A stretch of 34,655 nt of DNA from Acetobacter orleanensis (GTDB taxonomy: Bacteria > Pseudomonadota > Alphaproteobacteria > Acetobacterales > Acetobacteraceae), in the NCBI RefSeq assembly GCF_001581005.1, contig NZ_LHZV01000043.1:1-34655 (forward strand). Direction: 5' to 3'. This document shows positions 15,761 through 25,190 of the stretch, piece by piece. Position 1 is the stretch's first letter. Each line of letters starts with the position of its first letter. A model generated the notes under the pieces. It was not told the DNA's origin. It did no database searches and saw nothing but the letters and a program-made list of their open reading frames with translations. Made by a program: the position numbers and the translations under genes.

Positions 15761-17134
15761 TTAAATCGTCATGTTTGCAAAGGCTGTTTCGGGGTAGCTT
15801 ATTGCCTCTATGGTTTGTTGCAGATTGGCTGTTGAAATGCCGGTCAGATAGGTAGTCGTTCCTTGGCTCTTATGGGTTGCTTCATGACCCAGCAGGCGGT
15901 CAATCCACACCTCTCGGATATCCGTATGGGCGTTTCTGAGTTGGGTCGATACGGTGTGCCGGAACGAGTGAAATGTGATTTCCCCTGGCAGGCCGATGCG
16001 GGTCTTGAGTAATGAAAAAGCTCGTCCCAATGCTGCGCCCCTGACACCCTGTTTTGAAGTCTCCAAGCCGGGGATGAGGTATGGGCCATCTGTGGTATCC
16101 TTAAGAGCCAGAATACCGGCTTCAATCAGCTTTAAATGGACTGGCACCGTTCGAGTGCCTGCTTCCGTCTTGGGTGCCCAGCCGGTTTCGGTATGGGGGC
16201 GGATAAGAAAGCAGGGGATACCGTCAACGGTCTGGACGTCCTCTTTGCGCAGGGTGCAAATCTCGCCCAGCCTCATGCCCGAATAAGCAGCAACCAATGT
16301 GACCAGCCGGAAGGTCTGTTCTGGTACGGATGTACTATGCCATGAGGCAGAGGCCAACAAAGCGAGTTCCTTGGTCGTCCAGCTTCTGCGTATGGTCTTC
16401 TGTCCGTTTTCGAAATTCCAGCCAGTCCATGGGTTGCGCGTTACCAGTTCCCGCTGGTGTAGCTGGTTCCATAGGGCGGAGAGGCGCATCATGTGGTTTT
16501 TCACACTTTTCCCGCTCAGGGTAGGCAGATCTTCCTCTCGGGCTCTCTGAGCCTCTTCCTTAAGTGTAAGGCTGCTCTTGCGCTTCCCCAGTGAGGCCGG
16601 AAGGGAAAACAGGAGGTCACGGAACGCCCCGGCCTTCTCGCCCCCTATGATGGATACAGGGGCATCGCCAAACGCTTGCAGGAACAGGTCCACTGCCCGC
16701 TGGGTGGCTTTCTTGGTATCTGCGCTGGTATGGGGATTATCCAGCACGAAGCGTTTCAGCGCTCCGGAGAGCATTAAAGGTTGGGCTTTGGATGTTTGGG
16801 CTGGTTTCTTCGCTGTTCGGGGTTTTGGCATCGCTGCTGAAACTGGCACGGTCCCCGTTTCCTGAGCAGATGAAGGGTGATTCACGCTCTGCAAATCCCG
16901 CAGTGAAACCCGCAGTCCCTCAAGCCTGCTTAAAGCGTCCGGTTGCGTCAGTGCGGATTGAGCCCGCATGAACAAGTCTGTGGTTCTGGCATGAAGCAAA
17001 GAAGCGCGTTTGCGGGCTTCGTTCTGGTAGCCGGTTTTTAAAGAAACCCAGATTTCCCGCCGGTTTAGGGCTGCTCGCAGGATAGGGGGAACGATACGAC
17101 GAAAGTGGTAGGTAGTGCCTCGGACGCGGAGCAT
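15761..17134 (-). CDS. Tyrosine recombinase/integrase, short type (element 4)
   Basis: This 457-aa integrase is closely related to the one at 3717-5090. N-terminal MLRVRGTTYHFRRIVP; catalytic motifs SGMRLGEI, HSFRHTVST, LGHEATHKS and TTYLTG are all intact. The ATG at 17132-17134 has the same GAGGGAAG ribosome site. The two genes share blocks with no differences (for example 16569-16705 with 4525-4661) between blocks with many changes, a sign of gene conversion or recombination between tandem copies. Hairpin element D follows the stop codon directly. Confidence 0.92.
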   Translation of the reverse strand: MLRVRGTTYHFRRIVPPILRAALNRREIWVSLKTGYQNEARKRASLLHARTTDLFMRAQSALTQPDALSRLEGLRVSLRDLQSVNHPSSAQETGTVPVSAAMPKPRTAKKPAQTSKAQPLMLSGALKRFVLDNPHTSADTKKATQRAVDLFLQAFGDAPVSIIGGEKAGAFRDLLFSLPASLGKRKSSLTLKEEAQRAREEDLPTLSGKSVKNHMMRLSALWNQLHQRELVTRNPWTGWNFENGQKTIRRSWTTKELALLASASWHSTSVPEQTFRLVTLVAAYSGMRLGEICTLRKEDVQTVDGIPCFLIRPHTETGWAPKTEAGTRTVPVHLKLIEAGILALKDTTDGPYLIPGLETSKQGVRGAALGRAFSLLKTRIGLPGEITFHSFRHTVSTQLRNAHTDIREVWIDRLLGHEATHKSQGTTTYLTGISTANLQQTIEAISYPETAFANMTI

Positions 17135-17223
17135 AAAATCTTCCCTCAGTGGGGAAGGACGATGGAGCAAAGACAGCCTTTGCCCCTCATTCAGCCGAAA
17201 AATCGTGCTATTTCAGGTGTCTG

Positions 17224-17251
17224 TGGTGCGAACTGCGGGACTCGAACCTGC
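17224..17251 (-). repeat. tRNA 3'-end att core, copy 4 (boundary of elements 4 and 5)
   Basis: The tRNA 3' end is present with one change in the T-arm (AACCTGC for AACCCGC on the plus strand), which weakens the T-stem and confirms this copy is not a tRNA. Confidence 0.78.
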
Positions 17252-17370
17252 ACCAACCCGCAGTGACACTTTTCTAACTCATTGAATCAGTAAAAAGAAT
17301 AAGACGTTCTGTCTTCTGGTTGATGTTTCAATTTTTCAAGATTGGTCAAACATTCTGGGAATGTCGAACA
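17252..17370. repeat. Element-end repeat, type B, copy 1
   Basis: The block begins accaacccgcagtgacactt and contains TCTAACTCATTGAATCAG. It recurs at 29153-29270, again beside the att of a short-type integrase. It is different from the type A block but shares a CATTGAAACAG-like motif with it. Confidence 0.6.
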
Positions 17371-17443
17371 TAATCGTTCTATGGTAAATATGGTAAATGT
17401 TCTATATGTTACAAAAAAATAACTTAGATTAGAGGATAATTTT

Positions 17444-20400
17444 ATGTCTGAAAATAAAAACAAAAAAAATAAAACAAGAAATAAGAATTTAACAAATAAA
17501 ATAAGATCCATTATGAGAGGAAATGCATCAACATCTAAGATGGTACTATCAATACAGAAATGTTTATTTGAATACCCAAGTCAAGAATTAAAAGATATAA
17601 GTGATTTCATTAAATTAAAAACCTTTTGCATAGAGGAGAATACTTTTTCTGCCCCCTTGGACTTAAGTAAAAATCATTTTAATCAAATTAATAGACTGAA
17701 AGAAATTAATGATAAAAATATAGAGAGAAATTATATAAAAATTTTATCGTGGTATATTTTGAGTAATAAGGAAAAAGTTGATACGTTTATAGATTTTTTA
17801 GCGGAGGCATCTTATTATGCTATTTGTGGGGATGCAGATAAAATACAAGAGCTACTTGTAAATTTACCATTATCTGATCAGAAATCTATCTACTCTTCTA
17901 GAATATATTCAGCTTTGTATGTGTTTTCAGAAAAATTAATAAAAGATTATTTGTATGAGAATATAAATTCTGCATGGGCGCGTGCTAGACTAATATATCC
18001 ACTTATGTATTATTATATAAATATTCCTAATGAAAATATATTAGATCAGTTGCTTCTTCATGTTGTTCCCAAAGGAACTAATGCTTTTATAGAAAAAGAA
18101 GTAATAAAATTTATTATAAATCCAGATTGTGTAAATTCATTAAATATAAGTATTCTGTGCTATTTAGGCTTACTTAGCCACCCTTACGATGCATTGGAAT
18201 ATATTTGTAAAGGCTTAGAAAATAAAATAGCATGTGGTCAAATTGAAAATATATTAGATATTGGCACTGTTCAGAATTTAGCAAATACATTTCCGAATCA
18301 CAGAATAGCACAGTTAGCTAAATTATTATCTGGTGAAAAAATTGATATAGATAATAAAGTAGAAAATATTTTGGGGATTAAGTTTCCGGAAGATAGTATT
18401 CAGAAAAAATTATTTCTTAGTATTTTTGATTGTAGTTTCTATTCTCCACCAAAAATTAAACCCATATCGAAATTAATGGAGTCAGTAATATCGATTCGCT
18501 GGAGTAAATATCCAACAACAGAAGAATTTAATGAAATAGATTCTTTTAGAAAACGCTACTCTGCTTTACCAGTTGGAGTTATACTGGATTCTTTTTCAAG
18601 ATCTATTTATATGTTTACTAGAGAAAATATAAATATTGACTTTTTGTATTGTTTGAGAATGATTTTATTCACTGGATGTGTCACTCCATTGAGTCTGATG
18701 GGGCCTGGAGGATACGATTTATTAAAAAAGAAATTTTTATTTAGGAATTTATCCGAACGAGAGGCAGAAAACCTCATTTCCTCAAATTTTTCTGTCCCCT
18801 CAATGCCAAGAGAAGACCGAATTTGGATATGTGAAGTTAATTGGCGGTTATCGCAATTACAATTTGCAGGTCATTTGCAAGCATGGGCTTCTACAGCGCG
18901 GGAAGCATTTCCGGCATGGGTATATCCACGTTACCTGAGCGGATTAGATTGGGGATGGTTAGAAAGTGTTATAGAGAAGATTGGAATGAAGCCATTTGTT
19001 GGAAATGACAATGGAATTTATATTTTTTTCCTCAAGCAGGCTGAATTATTCCAAAGAGAATCTGTGGCATTTCGTATTGCCATAGAACCAAAAGCTCGAC
19101 GTATTAGCCCGGAAACATTTTGTCTTTGGCTATTCGATACCTACGACAAGAATGCAATAGCAATCATTCGAATATCACTGATGGCTGAAGTTATTCTTAA
19201 ATTACGGTTAGCCGATAATTATATGGCGGCTTTGACATTAAGAGTTACATTTCTAGAAGAAGCGGTAAAAAGATTTGGATTTATTGATCACTTACTTTCA
19301 GAAAAAGATTTAATGCAAGAGGAAGAAGCTTTAAATGCTAATATTTCTCGTATGAGTGTTGGGTCCAACCAATTTGAAATAACGTGGCTCACATTACAGG
19401 TTGATACGAACTCTCAAAATAAACAAATATATGAATCATATATTCTTATGAATAATACTTTACATTCATCAATAGCTTCTCAAAAGAAAAAATCAAATTA
19501 TTTATATGATAATGGATCTTCATCTGAATATAATTCATTTTATTCAGATTGGCCATTAGTTATGGTTATTTGCGGAATCGTCAATACTTTTATATCACAC
19601 CCGACATCCGGGATAGAATCTATTCTCTCGGTCAGGATACGACATGATAATTTCCGAAGAGAATTTTCAAGTGCCATTTCTATCTTAGGGCGATCTTATT
19701 TTGCTAAAGTTAGAGGGGTAATGGTTGATAAATTAGTAAAGGAATTTGAAACTAAAATATATCAAGAAATTCAAATATGGCTTGATGATAAGATGCATAC
19801 TAAGAGTATCAAGCATGTAAATGGCGTATTTGATCTCATTCCTAACCAAGAAGAGATGGAAGCCTTAATCAGAGCAGTTCGTCCCATGGATTCGTTGGAT
19901 GGTATGATTATGGTTGTGTTTGAATGGATCAAGCCAAAATTAACCGCACAACTGAAAAGTGTTCGGGAAAACTTAACCTCAAAATTCAGTCATATGCTTA
20001 GCCTGCGGATTGAAGAAACTGAAAATTTTTTAATAGATAATGGGAAAGATCCTGAAGAAGTTAAGAGTGTTAGTGAAGCGATTAACTCGCTAGTCGTTCG
20101 ACGCGCTCGAGATCTGCGTGAATGGTTCAAAATTCCTAGGGAAAGAAATTCTCAAAAACTTAAAGTTATAGAAATCATTATAGCTGTTGAACAAAGATTT
20201 AAAATGTCGATTAATTCTGGTCATCTAAAAATTTCTACTTTACCATTAAATATAGCCAATAGTTTTATAGATCCTGATCATATAAGGCACTTTTATGATT
20301 TAATTAGCGAAATAATTCATAATTGCCTTAAGCATGCTAAAAAGCACCCTGTTCGAATACGGTTCACGAATATTGGAAATGATATTGTTGCCAGCAATTT

Positions 20401-20626
20401 AACGCATTTAGGTGAAGATAAACTGGAAAATATTACTGGTCACCCCTACCAGACACTACATGATACTCTTTTTGGGGAAGGAAAAAGTGGAACAAAAAAA
20501 ATAGCTTATTTGTCATCTTCGATTATAAGAAAAGGAGTAACAATAAATTTTATCCGACGTAAATTTTCTTATCATGTCAAAATGCCTAAAAAAGTATTTG
20601 GTGTAATAGAAGAGAGAAGGAAGTAA
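17444..20626 (+). CDS. dtcA: Detocs-like sensor histidine kinase (DtcA-like)
   Basis: This 1060-aa protein is largely helical, repeat-like and without membrane segments. It ends in a histidine-kinase-type ATPase: the N-box SEIIHNCLKHAKK at about 955-967 and the G-box FGEGKSGTKKIAYLSSSI at about 1010-1027. In Detocs, DtcA is a large cytoplasmic sensor with helical repeats and a C-terminal kinase that phosphorylates two receiver proteins on phage infection. The two genes that follow are exactly those partners. The phosphorylated His cannot be fixed by eye. The start has AGAGGATAATTTT upstream. Two bases separate its stop from the next ATG, so the three genes form one operon. The gene is strongly AT-rich. 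Confidence 0.82.
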   Translation: MSENKNKKNKTRNKNLTNKIRSIMRGNASTSKMVLSIQKCLFEYPSQELKDISDFIKLKTFCIEENTFSAPLDLSKNHFNQINRLKEINDKNIERNYIKILSWYILSNKEKVDTFIDFLAEASYYAICGDADKIQELLVNLPLSDQKSIYSSRIYSALYVFSEKLIKDYLYENINSAWARARLIYPLMYYYINIPNENILDQLLLHVVPKGTNAFIEKEVIKFIINPDCVNSLNISILCYLGLLSHPYDALEYICKGLENKIACGQIENILDIGTVQNLANTFPNHRIAQLAKLLSGEKIDIDNKVENILGIKFPEDSIQKKLFLSIFDCSFYSPPKIKPISKLMESVISIRWSKYPTTEEFNEIDSFRKRYSALPVGVILDSFSRSIYMFTRENINIDFLYCLRMILFTGCVTPLSLMGPGGYDLLKKKFLFRNLSEREAENLISSNFSVPSMPREDRIWICEVNWRLSQLQFAGHLQAWASTAREAFPAWVYPRYLSGLDWGWLESVIEKIGMKPFVGNDNGIYIFFLKQAELFQRESVAFRIAIEPKARRISPETFCLWLFDTYDKNAIAIIRISLMAEVILKLRLADNYMAALTLRVTFLEEAVKRFGFIDHLLSEKDLMQEEEALNANISRMSVGSNQFEITWLTLQVDTNSQNKQIYESYILMNNTLHSSIASQKKKSNYLYDNGSSSEYNSFYSDWPLVMVICGIVNTFISHPTSGIESILSVRIRHDNFRREFSSAISILGRSYFAKVRGVMVDKLVKEFETKIYQEIQIWLDDKMHTKSIKHVNGVFDLIPNQEEMEALIRAVRPMDSLDGMIMVVFEWIKPKLTAQLKSVRENLTSKFSHMLSLRIEETENFLIDNGKDPEEVKSVSEAINSLVVRRARDLREWFKIPRERNSQKLKVIEIIIAVEQRFKMSINSGHLKISTLPLNIANSFIDPDHIRHFYDLISEIIHNCLKHAKKHPVRIRFTNIGNDIVASNLTHLGEDKLENITGHPYQTLHDTLFGEGKSGTKKIAYLSSSIIRKGVTINFIRRKFSYHVKMPKKVFGVIEERRK

Positions 20627-20628
20627 AA

Positions 20629-21129
20629 ATGGAAATATTGATAGTTGAAGACGTTGATGAGAAATATACTGATATTGAAAGAGTTTTCAAAGAAACAGTG
20701 GGGTTTATTTGCGATCCTCGGAGGGCAAGTAATCTAAATGATGCTGAAGATGAAGTTATGTTGGGAAAATGGAATCTAATTATTCTTGATATTTCCATGG
20801 ATATATCGTCTTCAGGATCTGCGGCTTTAAATGCTGGCCATGCGACAATGGGAGGTTTAGATATTCTCGAAAGAATGTTCCTTCTAAAAATATCAGCTCC
20901 AACAGTACTTGTGACGGGTTTTGATAGTTTTCAGGATGCAGATAGGTTTGACAATGCGATAATGAATCTTCATGATATCAGTAGTATAGCAGCCAATTGG
21001 TTGGGAGCTGCATATTTAGGGTCCGTACGTTACGGTACTACTAATTGGGATATGAATTTTCAACAAATTATCAGAAACTGGGAAAAAAATGAAAGTTCTT
21101 GTAATTCACGACAGGGAAAAAGTATCTGA
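20629..21129 (+). CDS. dtcB: Stand-alone receiver protein (DtcB-like)
   Basis: This 166-aa single-domain response regulator has MEILIVEDVDEKY with the acidic pair, NLIILDISMD with phosphorylatable Asp54, and APTVLVTGFDS with the conserved Thr. There is no output domain. In Detocs, DtcB acts as a phosphate sink that keeps leaky kinase activity from firing the effector. It starts two bases after dtcA and overlaps dtcC by 41 bases in another frame, so the ratio of the two receivers is probably set by translational coupling. Confidence 0.82.
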   Translation: MEILIVEDVDEKYTDIERVFKETVGFICDPRRASNLNDAEDEVMLGKWNLIILDISMDISSSGSAALNAGHATMGGLDILERMFLLKISAPTVLVTGFDSFQDADRFDNAIMNLHDISSIAANWLGAAYLGSVRYGTTNWDMNFQQIIRNWEKNESSCNSRQGKSI

Positions 21130-22312
21130 AGAAATTTCAGATGTTATAAAAAGTGTTTGTGAGAATCCTTCTATCATCTTCGCGAATGATGGTGTTACAG
21201 CTCGTAATTGCTTGGAAGGTGATCACTATGATCTTTGCATTCTTGATTTGACATTGCCGCATGTTAAAGGACGTAGTGCAAATAGTGACTTTCATGTTGC
21301 TGAATCACTACTAGAGGAAATGTTATTATCAACAAAAATTTTAGTTCCAAATAGTATTGTGGGTATAACTGCTGATCTTGATGCTCTTAGAGCGGTGCAA
21401 AATAATATTGGCCCTCATCTTATGGCTATCATTGAGGAGCGTGATGGAACAGACTGGAAAAAGCAACTATCAGATCGTATAGAATATGTAAAAAACTGTA
21501 CATCTTCTAGAGCCAATGCGCTTCTTACCAAATATGATTTTGATGTTCTTATTTTCACGGCTCTTGATAAAGAACTTTCTCCTTATAAAAATCTTTTTGA
21601 AATTACCGATCATCCTCATTTCGATGGGGTCAAGCAGTTTGTATTTTATGATAAGAAAAACGAGCTTCGAAAAGGTGCTTGCTTTTCCATTGGTCGAGCT
21701 GGTCAAGCATCGGCAGCGTCGGAAGCTCAAGGATTTCTAGCACAATTACGACCACGACTAGCAATAATGACTGGATTTTGTGGCGGGATACCCAATAAAA
21801 CAGATCTCGGTAGTATTTTATTTGCTGAAATGAGTATAGACTGGGACTTTGGTAAATGGAAACCGAACGATGAAATGGCAAAACTTTATTCCCGACCTGA
21901 ACCAATAAGCATACGGAACACAAAGATACATAGAATTGCTAGAGATTTTGAAGAAAATGGTGTAAGAGACAAAGTTTTTCTTGCTGGAAATTTGGTAAGT
22001 TTGAGTAATAAAGAAATTTCTTCTCCAAGTATACAGTTAGTTCCTTTTGCGTCAGGATCTGCTGTAATTGGCGATCTACACGTTGTGGATAGTATTAAAT
22101 CTATTAATGATAATATAGTTGGCGTCGATATGGAATCTTATGGATTTTATTATGCGTGTAATTATCCTCATGCAGCTAAGCCAGAGTTTGTATGTATAAA
22201 ATCTGTGGCTGATGCTTGTGGTCCTGAAAAAGATGACAGATTGCATGCAGCTTGCTGCTATTCGTCAGCTTATGTGGCAAAAGAAATTATAACTGAAAAA
22301 TGGGATTTTTAA
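21089..22312 (+). CDS. dtcC: Receiver and nucleoside phosphorylase fusion effector (DtcC-like)
   Basis: This 407-aa protein joins an N-terminal receiver domain (VLVIHDRE, DLCILDLTLPHVKG with Asp53) to a nucleoside phosphorylase domain from about residue 150. The second domain shows GFCGGIPNKTDLG (phosphate/ribose loop), GVDMESYGFYYAC (ribose-binding Met-Glu) and CIKSVADACG (catalytic Asp). In Detocs this phosphorylase effector is switched on by phosphorylation and cleaves ATP to adenine and ribose triphosphate, stopping the infected cell. All recognisable active-site motifs are present, so the system is probably functional. The start overlaps the end of dtcB by 41 bases. Confidence 0.85.
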   Translation: MKVLVIHDREKVSEEISDVIKSVCENPSIIFANDGVTARNCLEGDHYDLCILDLTLPHVKGRSANSDFHVAESLLEEMLLSTKILVPNSIVGITADLDALRAVQNNIGPHLMAIIEERDGTDWKKQLSDRIEYVKNCTSSRANALLTKYDFDVLIFTALDKELSPYKNLFEITDHPHFDGVKQFVFYDKKNELRKGACFSIGRAGQASAASEAQGFLAQLRPRLAIMTGFCGGIPNKTDLGSILFAEMSIDWDFGKWKPNDEMAKLYSRPEPISIRNTKIHRIARDFEENGVRDKVFLAGNLVSLSNKEISSPSIQLVPFASGSAVIGDLHVVDSIKSINDNIVGVDMESYGFYYACNYPHAAKPEFVCIKSVADACGPEKDDRLHAACCYSSAYVAKEIITEKWDF

Positions 22313-22429
22313 TTCATATTATAGTATGTTTTTGTAATTACTTAATAAAAATGTCATCGTTGGTTTCTGTAATTAATAAATTTCAAATAAAAAATATTTT
22401 TATAAATAGATATCTTCTTTTTTGATAAA

Positions 22430-22855
22430 CGGATCAGCATTATAAGCATTGTTGGCGCCACAGTCTTCGTGGCCAGTAAAGAGGAGAGAGGAGAACTGCT
22501 CGTTTTCTCGATGGGCAGTGTCTTTTTAGCATTGGTATGCTGTATTCCACTGCTGGATCCGTTAAGCTCTGGCGTCAACAAGTCTGTCAAAATGGGATGA
22601 GAGCCAGACATGAAGCGTTGCTCAATCGGCCATGGCTGAGAGTTTGGCATTATGCCTCTTACGGAACGTATCGAGGGCTAGTCTGTCATTTTTTGTCACA
22701 ATACTCGGCATTGGTGTGGCGGGTGTTGAGCGCAGCCCGACACATGCAGCAGTATTTGCACGACGAAGCGGGAGGGGTCGAAAAACCCTCACAGGGATGT
22801 CCGTATCCCTCATAGCGGCCATTATTAAGATTCGATGTGAGGGTAGAAAGCTCAT
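22430..22855 (-). pseudogene. Relaxase C-terminal remnant
   Basis: Two minus-strand frames resemble the last 110 or so residues of the relaxases in this window: NDRLALDTFRKRHNAKLSAMAD (compare ALEQFKETHDTEFSVMAD in relaxase 2), then after a frameshift a stretch with IEQRF and PLSSLLATKTVAP (compare QRFDNLI and LSALLATKPVSP in relaxase 3). There is no N-terminal nuclease domain. It lies directly behind the intact relaxase 2 and looks like the tail of an older mob module left by recombination. Confidence 0.6.
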
Positions 22856-24606
22856 GGAGAACCAAAAGACGATGCTGGGGGTGATGGATTGGAAATATGT
22901 TGGCTTATGACGGCTTGAAGATGGTGAGATGCTGGTTTCGTGTTGAGTAAAGTAGAAAGCTGTTCGATCTTGCGACGAGCAGCCTCTTTTTTAGCTCCAT
23001 GTTTCTCAATCGACTGTTCAAAGCGCTTTTGTCGATCCTGCACTATAGTCTCGAATCTTTGGTCGAGCCATGGTGCCAGTTTCTTACTATCAGCCATGAC
23101 TGAGAACTCAGTATCGTGGGTTTCCTTAAACTGTTCGAGGGCTACCTGGTCCTTCTCATTCAGGGCTGTGCAAATAGGGTTGGGTGGTTCTGGACGTATT
23201 CCGACACTATAAAGTAAAGCTTCCACTATGAAACGCAGCACCTCTAGGAATTCATAGAACAGTTTATCTGCGATTTTCTCAAGTTTTTGAGATTTTCCGG
23301 TCATACGGTGCCAGCGGCTTTTCTCGGCATCTTGCCATGCGTTTTTTGCTGAATTGTAGCGGTCAAAGCTTTCCCTCAGCTGCTTCTGGTAGGGAACAAG
23401 CTGCCTGCACCATTTTGCTAAGGTCTTTTCTTTATCCAGAGGCTTCCATGATGCTTCTGGAGCTTGTTGGTCCAGAATGGCTTGTTGTTCTGCAATCTCT
23501 TTTTTAATTTTCTGACGGAAACGTACCTCGTTGACACTCAGAATATAAACAGGAAATTCTGGCCGAAGTGGTTTTGTCGTTGGTGTATCAGCATCATTTA
23601 TACGCTGGAGCCAGAGTTGCCTTTGCCACTCCTTTATATGAGGGCGCTTTATTACGGGGCGTTTTGGTAAGGATAGTTGATTGCCAGAAGCTTTGGGGGT
23701 GGGGAATTCATCGTAAAAATTGGCTGTTGTTCGGCGGAAGGGTAAACGGGTGCTCTTGATATCCTTCTCTGGTTTACGGGCAACCTGCTGTTTCTCTTCT
23801 GCGAGTAATGTTCTGAACTCCGCCATGCGCACTTTTGTCAGGCGGGTAAAGCTGCCGATCAGTGTTCCATTGTGATCTTCAATGATATGCGCTCCCGGTC
23901 TTTGTTCGGCACGATCCCCTGCACGCATGCTGAGATTATGTTCGTTCAATGCGTCCCGGAATGCTTTCAAGCCATCTGAGCGTGACCACAGGGTGCAGAC
24001 CAGTTTTTTGAGAGCTGGAAGGTCAAGGTCCTGTCGTTCGGTGATGCGTCGCGCTTGCGATGTGTAGGCAGAGCGGGGTTTTGCACCATGAGAAACAGGA
24101 ATGAGCGCTTCAACCTGTTCTCCTTCATAGTGATGGCCTTCCGTACGCAGGGCTTTTGCAATAGCCCTGTCATGCCGACCGGCGACCAAGCGATGTCCCA
24201 GCCGAATTTCTTCAAGCCGGGCGATTTTTTCCATCCGCATCCATGTAAACCGGCTATCTAGGGTGCAATTCTGTTGCCATTCCGGCAGAATGAGATGCCC
24301 GTGAGTGCTTCCGTCTTTCTGGTGGATCACAAGGGTGAGGTCTTCCGGGTTAGCCTTGAGTTCGTCACAGAGACGATGGGCAAAGTCGGAAAGCTGATCG
24401 TCAGTCATGGCCTCATCTGGATTGAAGGCAATATGGCGGAGACCATATTTCAGCCCTTCACGATGGGCTTCGCGCATCTGGTCCCGCATAAGCCAGTCTG
24501 ATCCCGTCAGAACCCGGATAGCTTCATTTTTTGCACCACGCAGAACATGGCGGGTCAAAGCGCCTGCACCGTTTTTTGTTCTGATCCGGCTTTCCTTGAC
24601 GATCAT
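22852..24606 (-). CDS. mobA: Relaxase / mobilization nuclease 2 (element 5)
   Basis: This 584-aa relaxase is homologous to the other two in the window. It has the metal site VIHQKDGSTHGHLIL (HxxD...HxH), the conserved GLKYGLRHIAFNPDEAM, and a basic helical C-terminal half with LRFIVEALLYSVGI. It lies 19 bases downstream of mobC in the same operon and should nick the oriT of element 5, probably in or near hairpin element E. It needs a type IV secretion system from elsewhere. The ending AVISQHISNPSPPASSFGSP resembles that of relaxase 3 (ending SSFGCS) more than relaxase 1. Confidence 0.87.
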   Translation of the reverse strand: MIVKESRIRTKNGAGALTRHVLRGAKNEAIRVLTGSDWLMRDQMREAHREGLKYGLRHIAFNPDEAMTDDQLSDFAHRLCDELKANPEDLTLVIHQKDGSTHGHLILPEWQQNCTLDSRFTWMRMEKIARLEEIRLGHRLVAGRHDRAIAKALRTEGHHYEGEQVEALIPVSHGAKPRSAYTSQARRITERQDLDLPALKKLVCTLWSRSDGLKAFRDALNEHNLSMRAGDRAEQRPGAHIIEDHNGTLIGSFTRLTKVRMAEFRTLLAEEKQQVARKPEKDIKSTRLPFRRTTANFYDEFPTPKASGNQLSLPKRPVIKRPHIKEWQRQLWLQRINDADTPTTKPLRPEFPVYILSVNEVRFRQKIKKEIAEQQAILDQQAPEASWKPLDKEKTLAKWCRQLVPYQKQLRESFDRYNSAKNAWQDAEKSRWHRMTGKSQKLEKIADKLFYEFLEVLRFIVEALLYSVGIRPEPPNPICTALNEKDQVALEQFKETHDTEFSVMADSKKLAPWLDQRFETIVQDRQKRFEQSIEKHGAKKEAARRKIEQLSTLLNTKPASHHLQAVISQHISNPSPPASSFGSP

Positions 24607-24625
24607 GACGCATGACCATAGGTAA

Positions 24626-25012
24626 TCAATGCACAGTTACAGTCGTTTCGCATTTGCGACGGGCTGTTCTACTGGAAGGTTTTTTGCGAGACCGTGACAG
24701 AATACGGTCGAGCTGATGGATCAGGGTTTCGATCTCGCTCAACACAAAACCGCAATGGACGGCATCGCCACAATTCGCCGAATGAGCAAGCTGATTGAGG
24801 TTGTTGCCAACGCGTGAAAGCTGAGTGCGTAGTCTGCGGAGTTCGTCCGAAACGGGTGGGCTATCATCCTCTGAGAGTTCAGCGGAAGCCAGCAGAGAGC
24901 GTATCCAGTCAGAAGTGGTCACATGACCATGGCTGCGCGCGAGATGGTTCCAGAGTATGAGTTCGTTGGGTGAAGCACGGACAGAAAGGCGAGACGTTCG
25001 AGATGCAGGCAT
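24626..25012 (-). CDS. mobC: MobC-like relaxosome accessory protein 2
   Basis: This 128-aa protein begins MPASRTSRLSVRASPNELILWNH and carries LRTQLSRVGNNLNQLAHSAN. It is very close to the third copy (33686-34072) and somewhat less so to the first. The ATG at 25010-25012 has GGAAGGAAAACC upstream. The open frame extends further 5' only across hairpin element E, which lies 22 bases away. Confidence 0.85.
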   Translation of the reverse strand: MPASRTSRLSVRASPNELILWNHLARSHGHVTTSDWIRSLLASAELSEDDSPPVSDELRRLRTQLSRVGNNLNQLAHSANCGDAVHCGFVLSEIETLIHQLDRILSRSRKKPSSRTARRKCETTVTVH

Positions 25013-25033
25013 AACTGGTTTTCCTTCCAAAGA

Positions 25034-25115
25034 GGGGGTTAACGGGGGAGATTTCTCCCCCTTACCAGCTTGCTCCATGCACCCTTTGGGTAGCCATGGA
25101 GCACTGCTGGCTCCC
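25034..25115 (+). repeat. Structured hairpin element E
   Basis: GGGGGAG-attt-CTCCCCC is followed by the perfect stem TGCTCCATG/CATGGAGCA around CACCC-TTT-GGGTAG, then CTGCTGGCTCCC. Both outer arms differ from copy C at matching positions, so pairing is preserved. It lies between mobC and the integrase 3' end. Confidence 0.78.
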
Positions 25116-25190
25116 TGTAAGGGTAACCTATTCAGATGCCTGATTTCCGAACTTTCTTTTGATGCAAACGAGATGGCGAGGATAAGCCTT

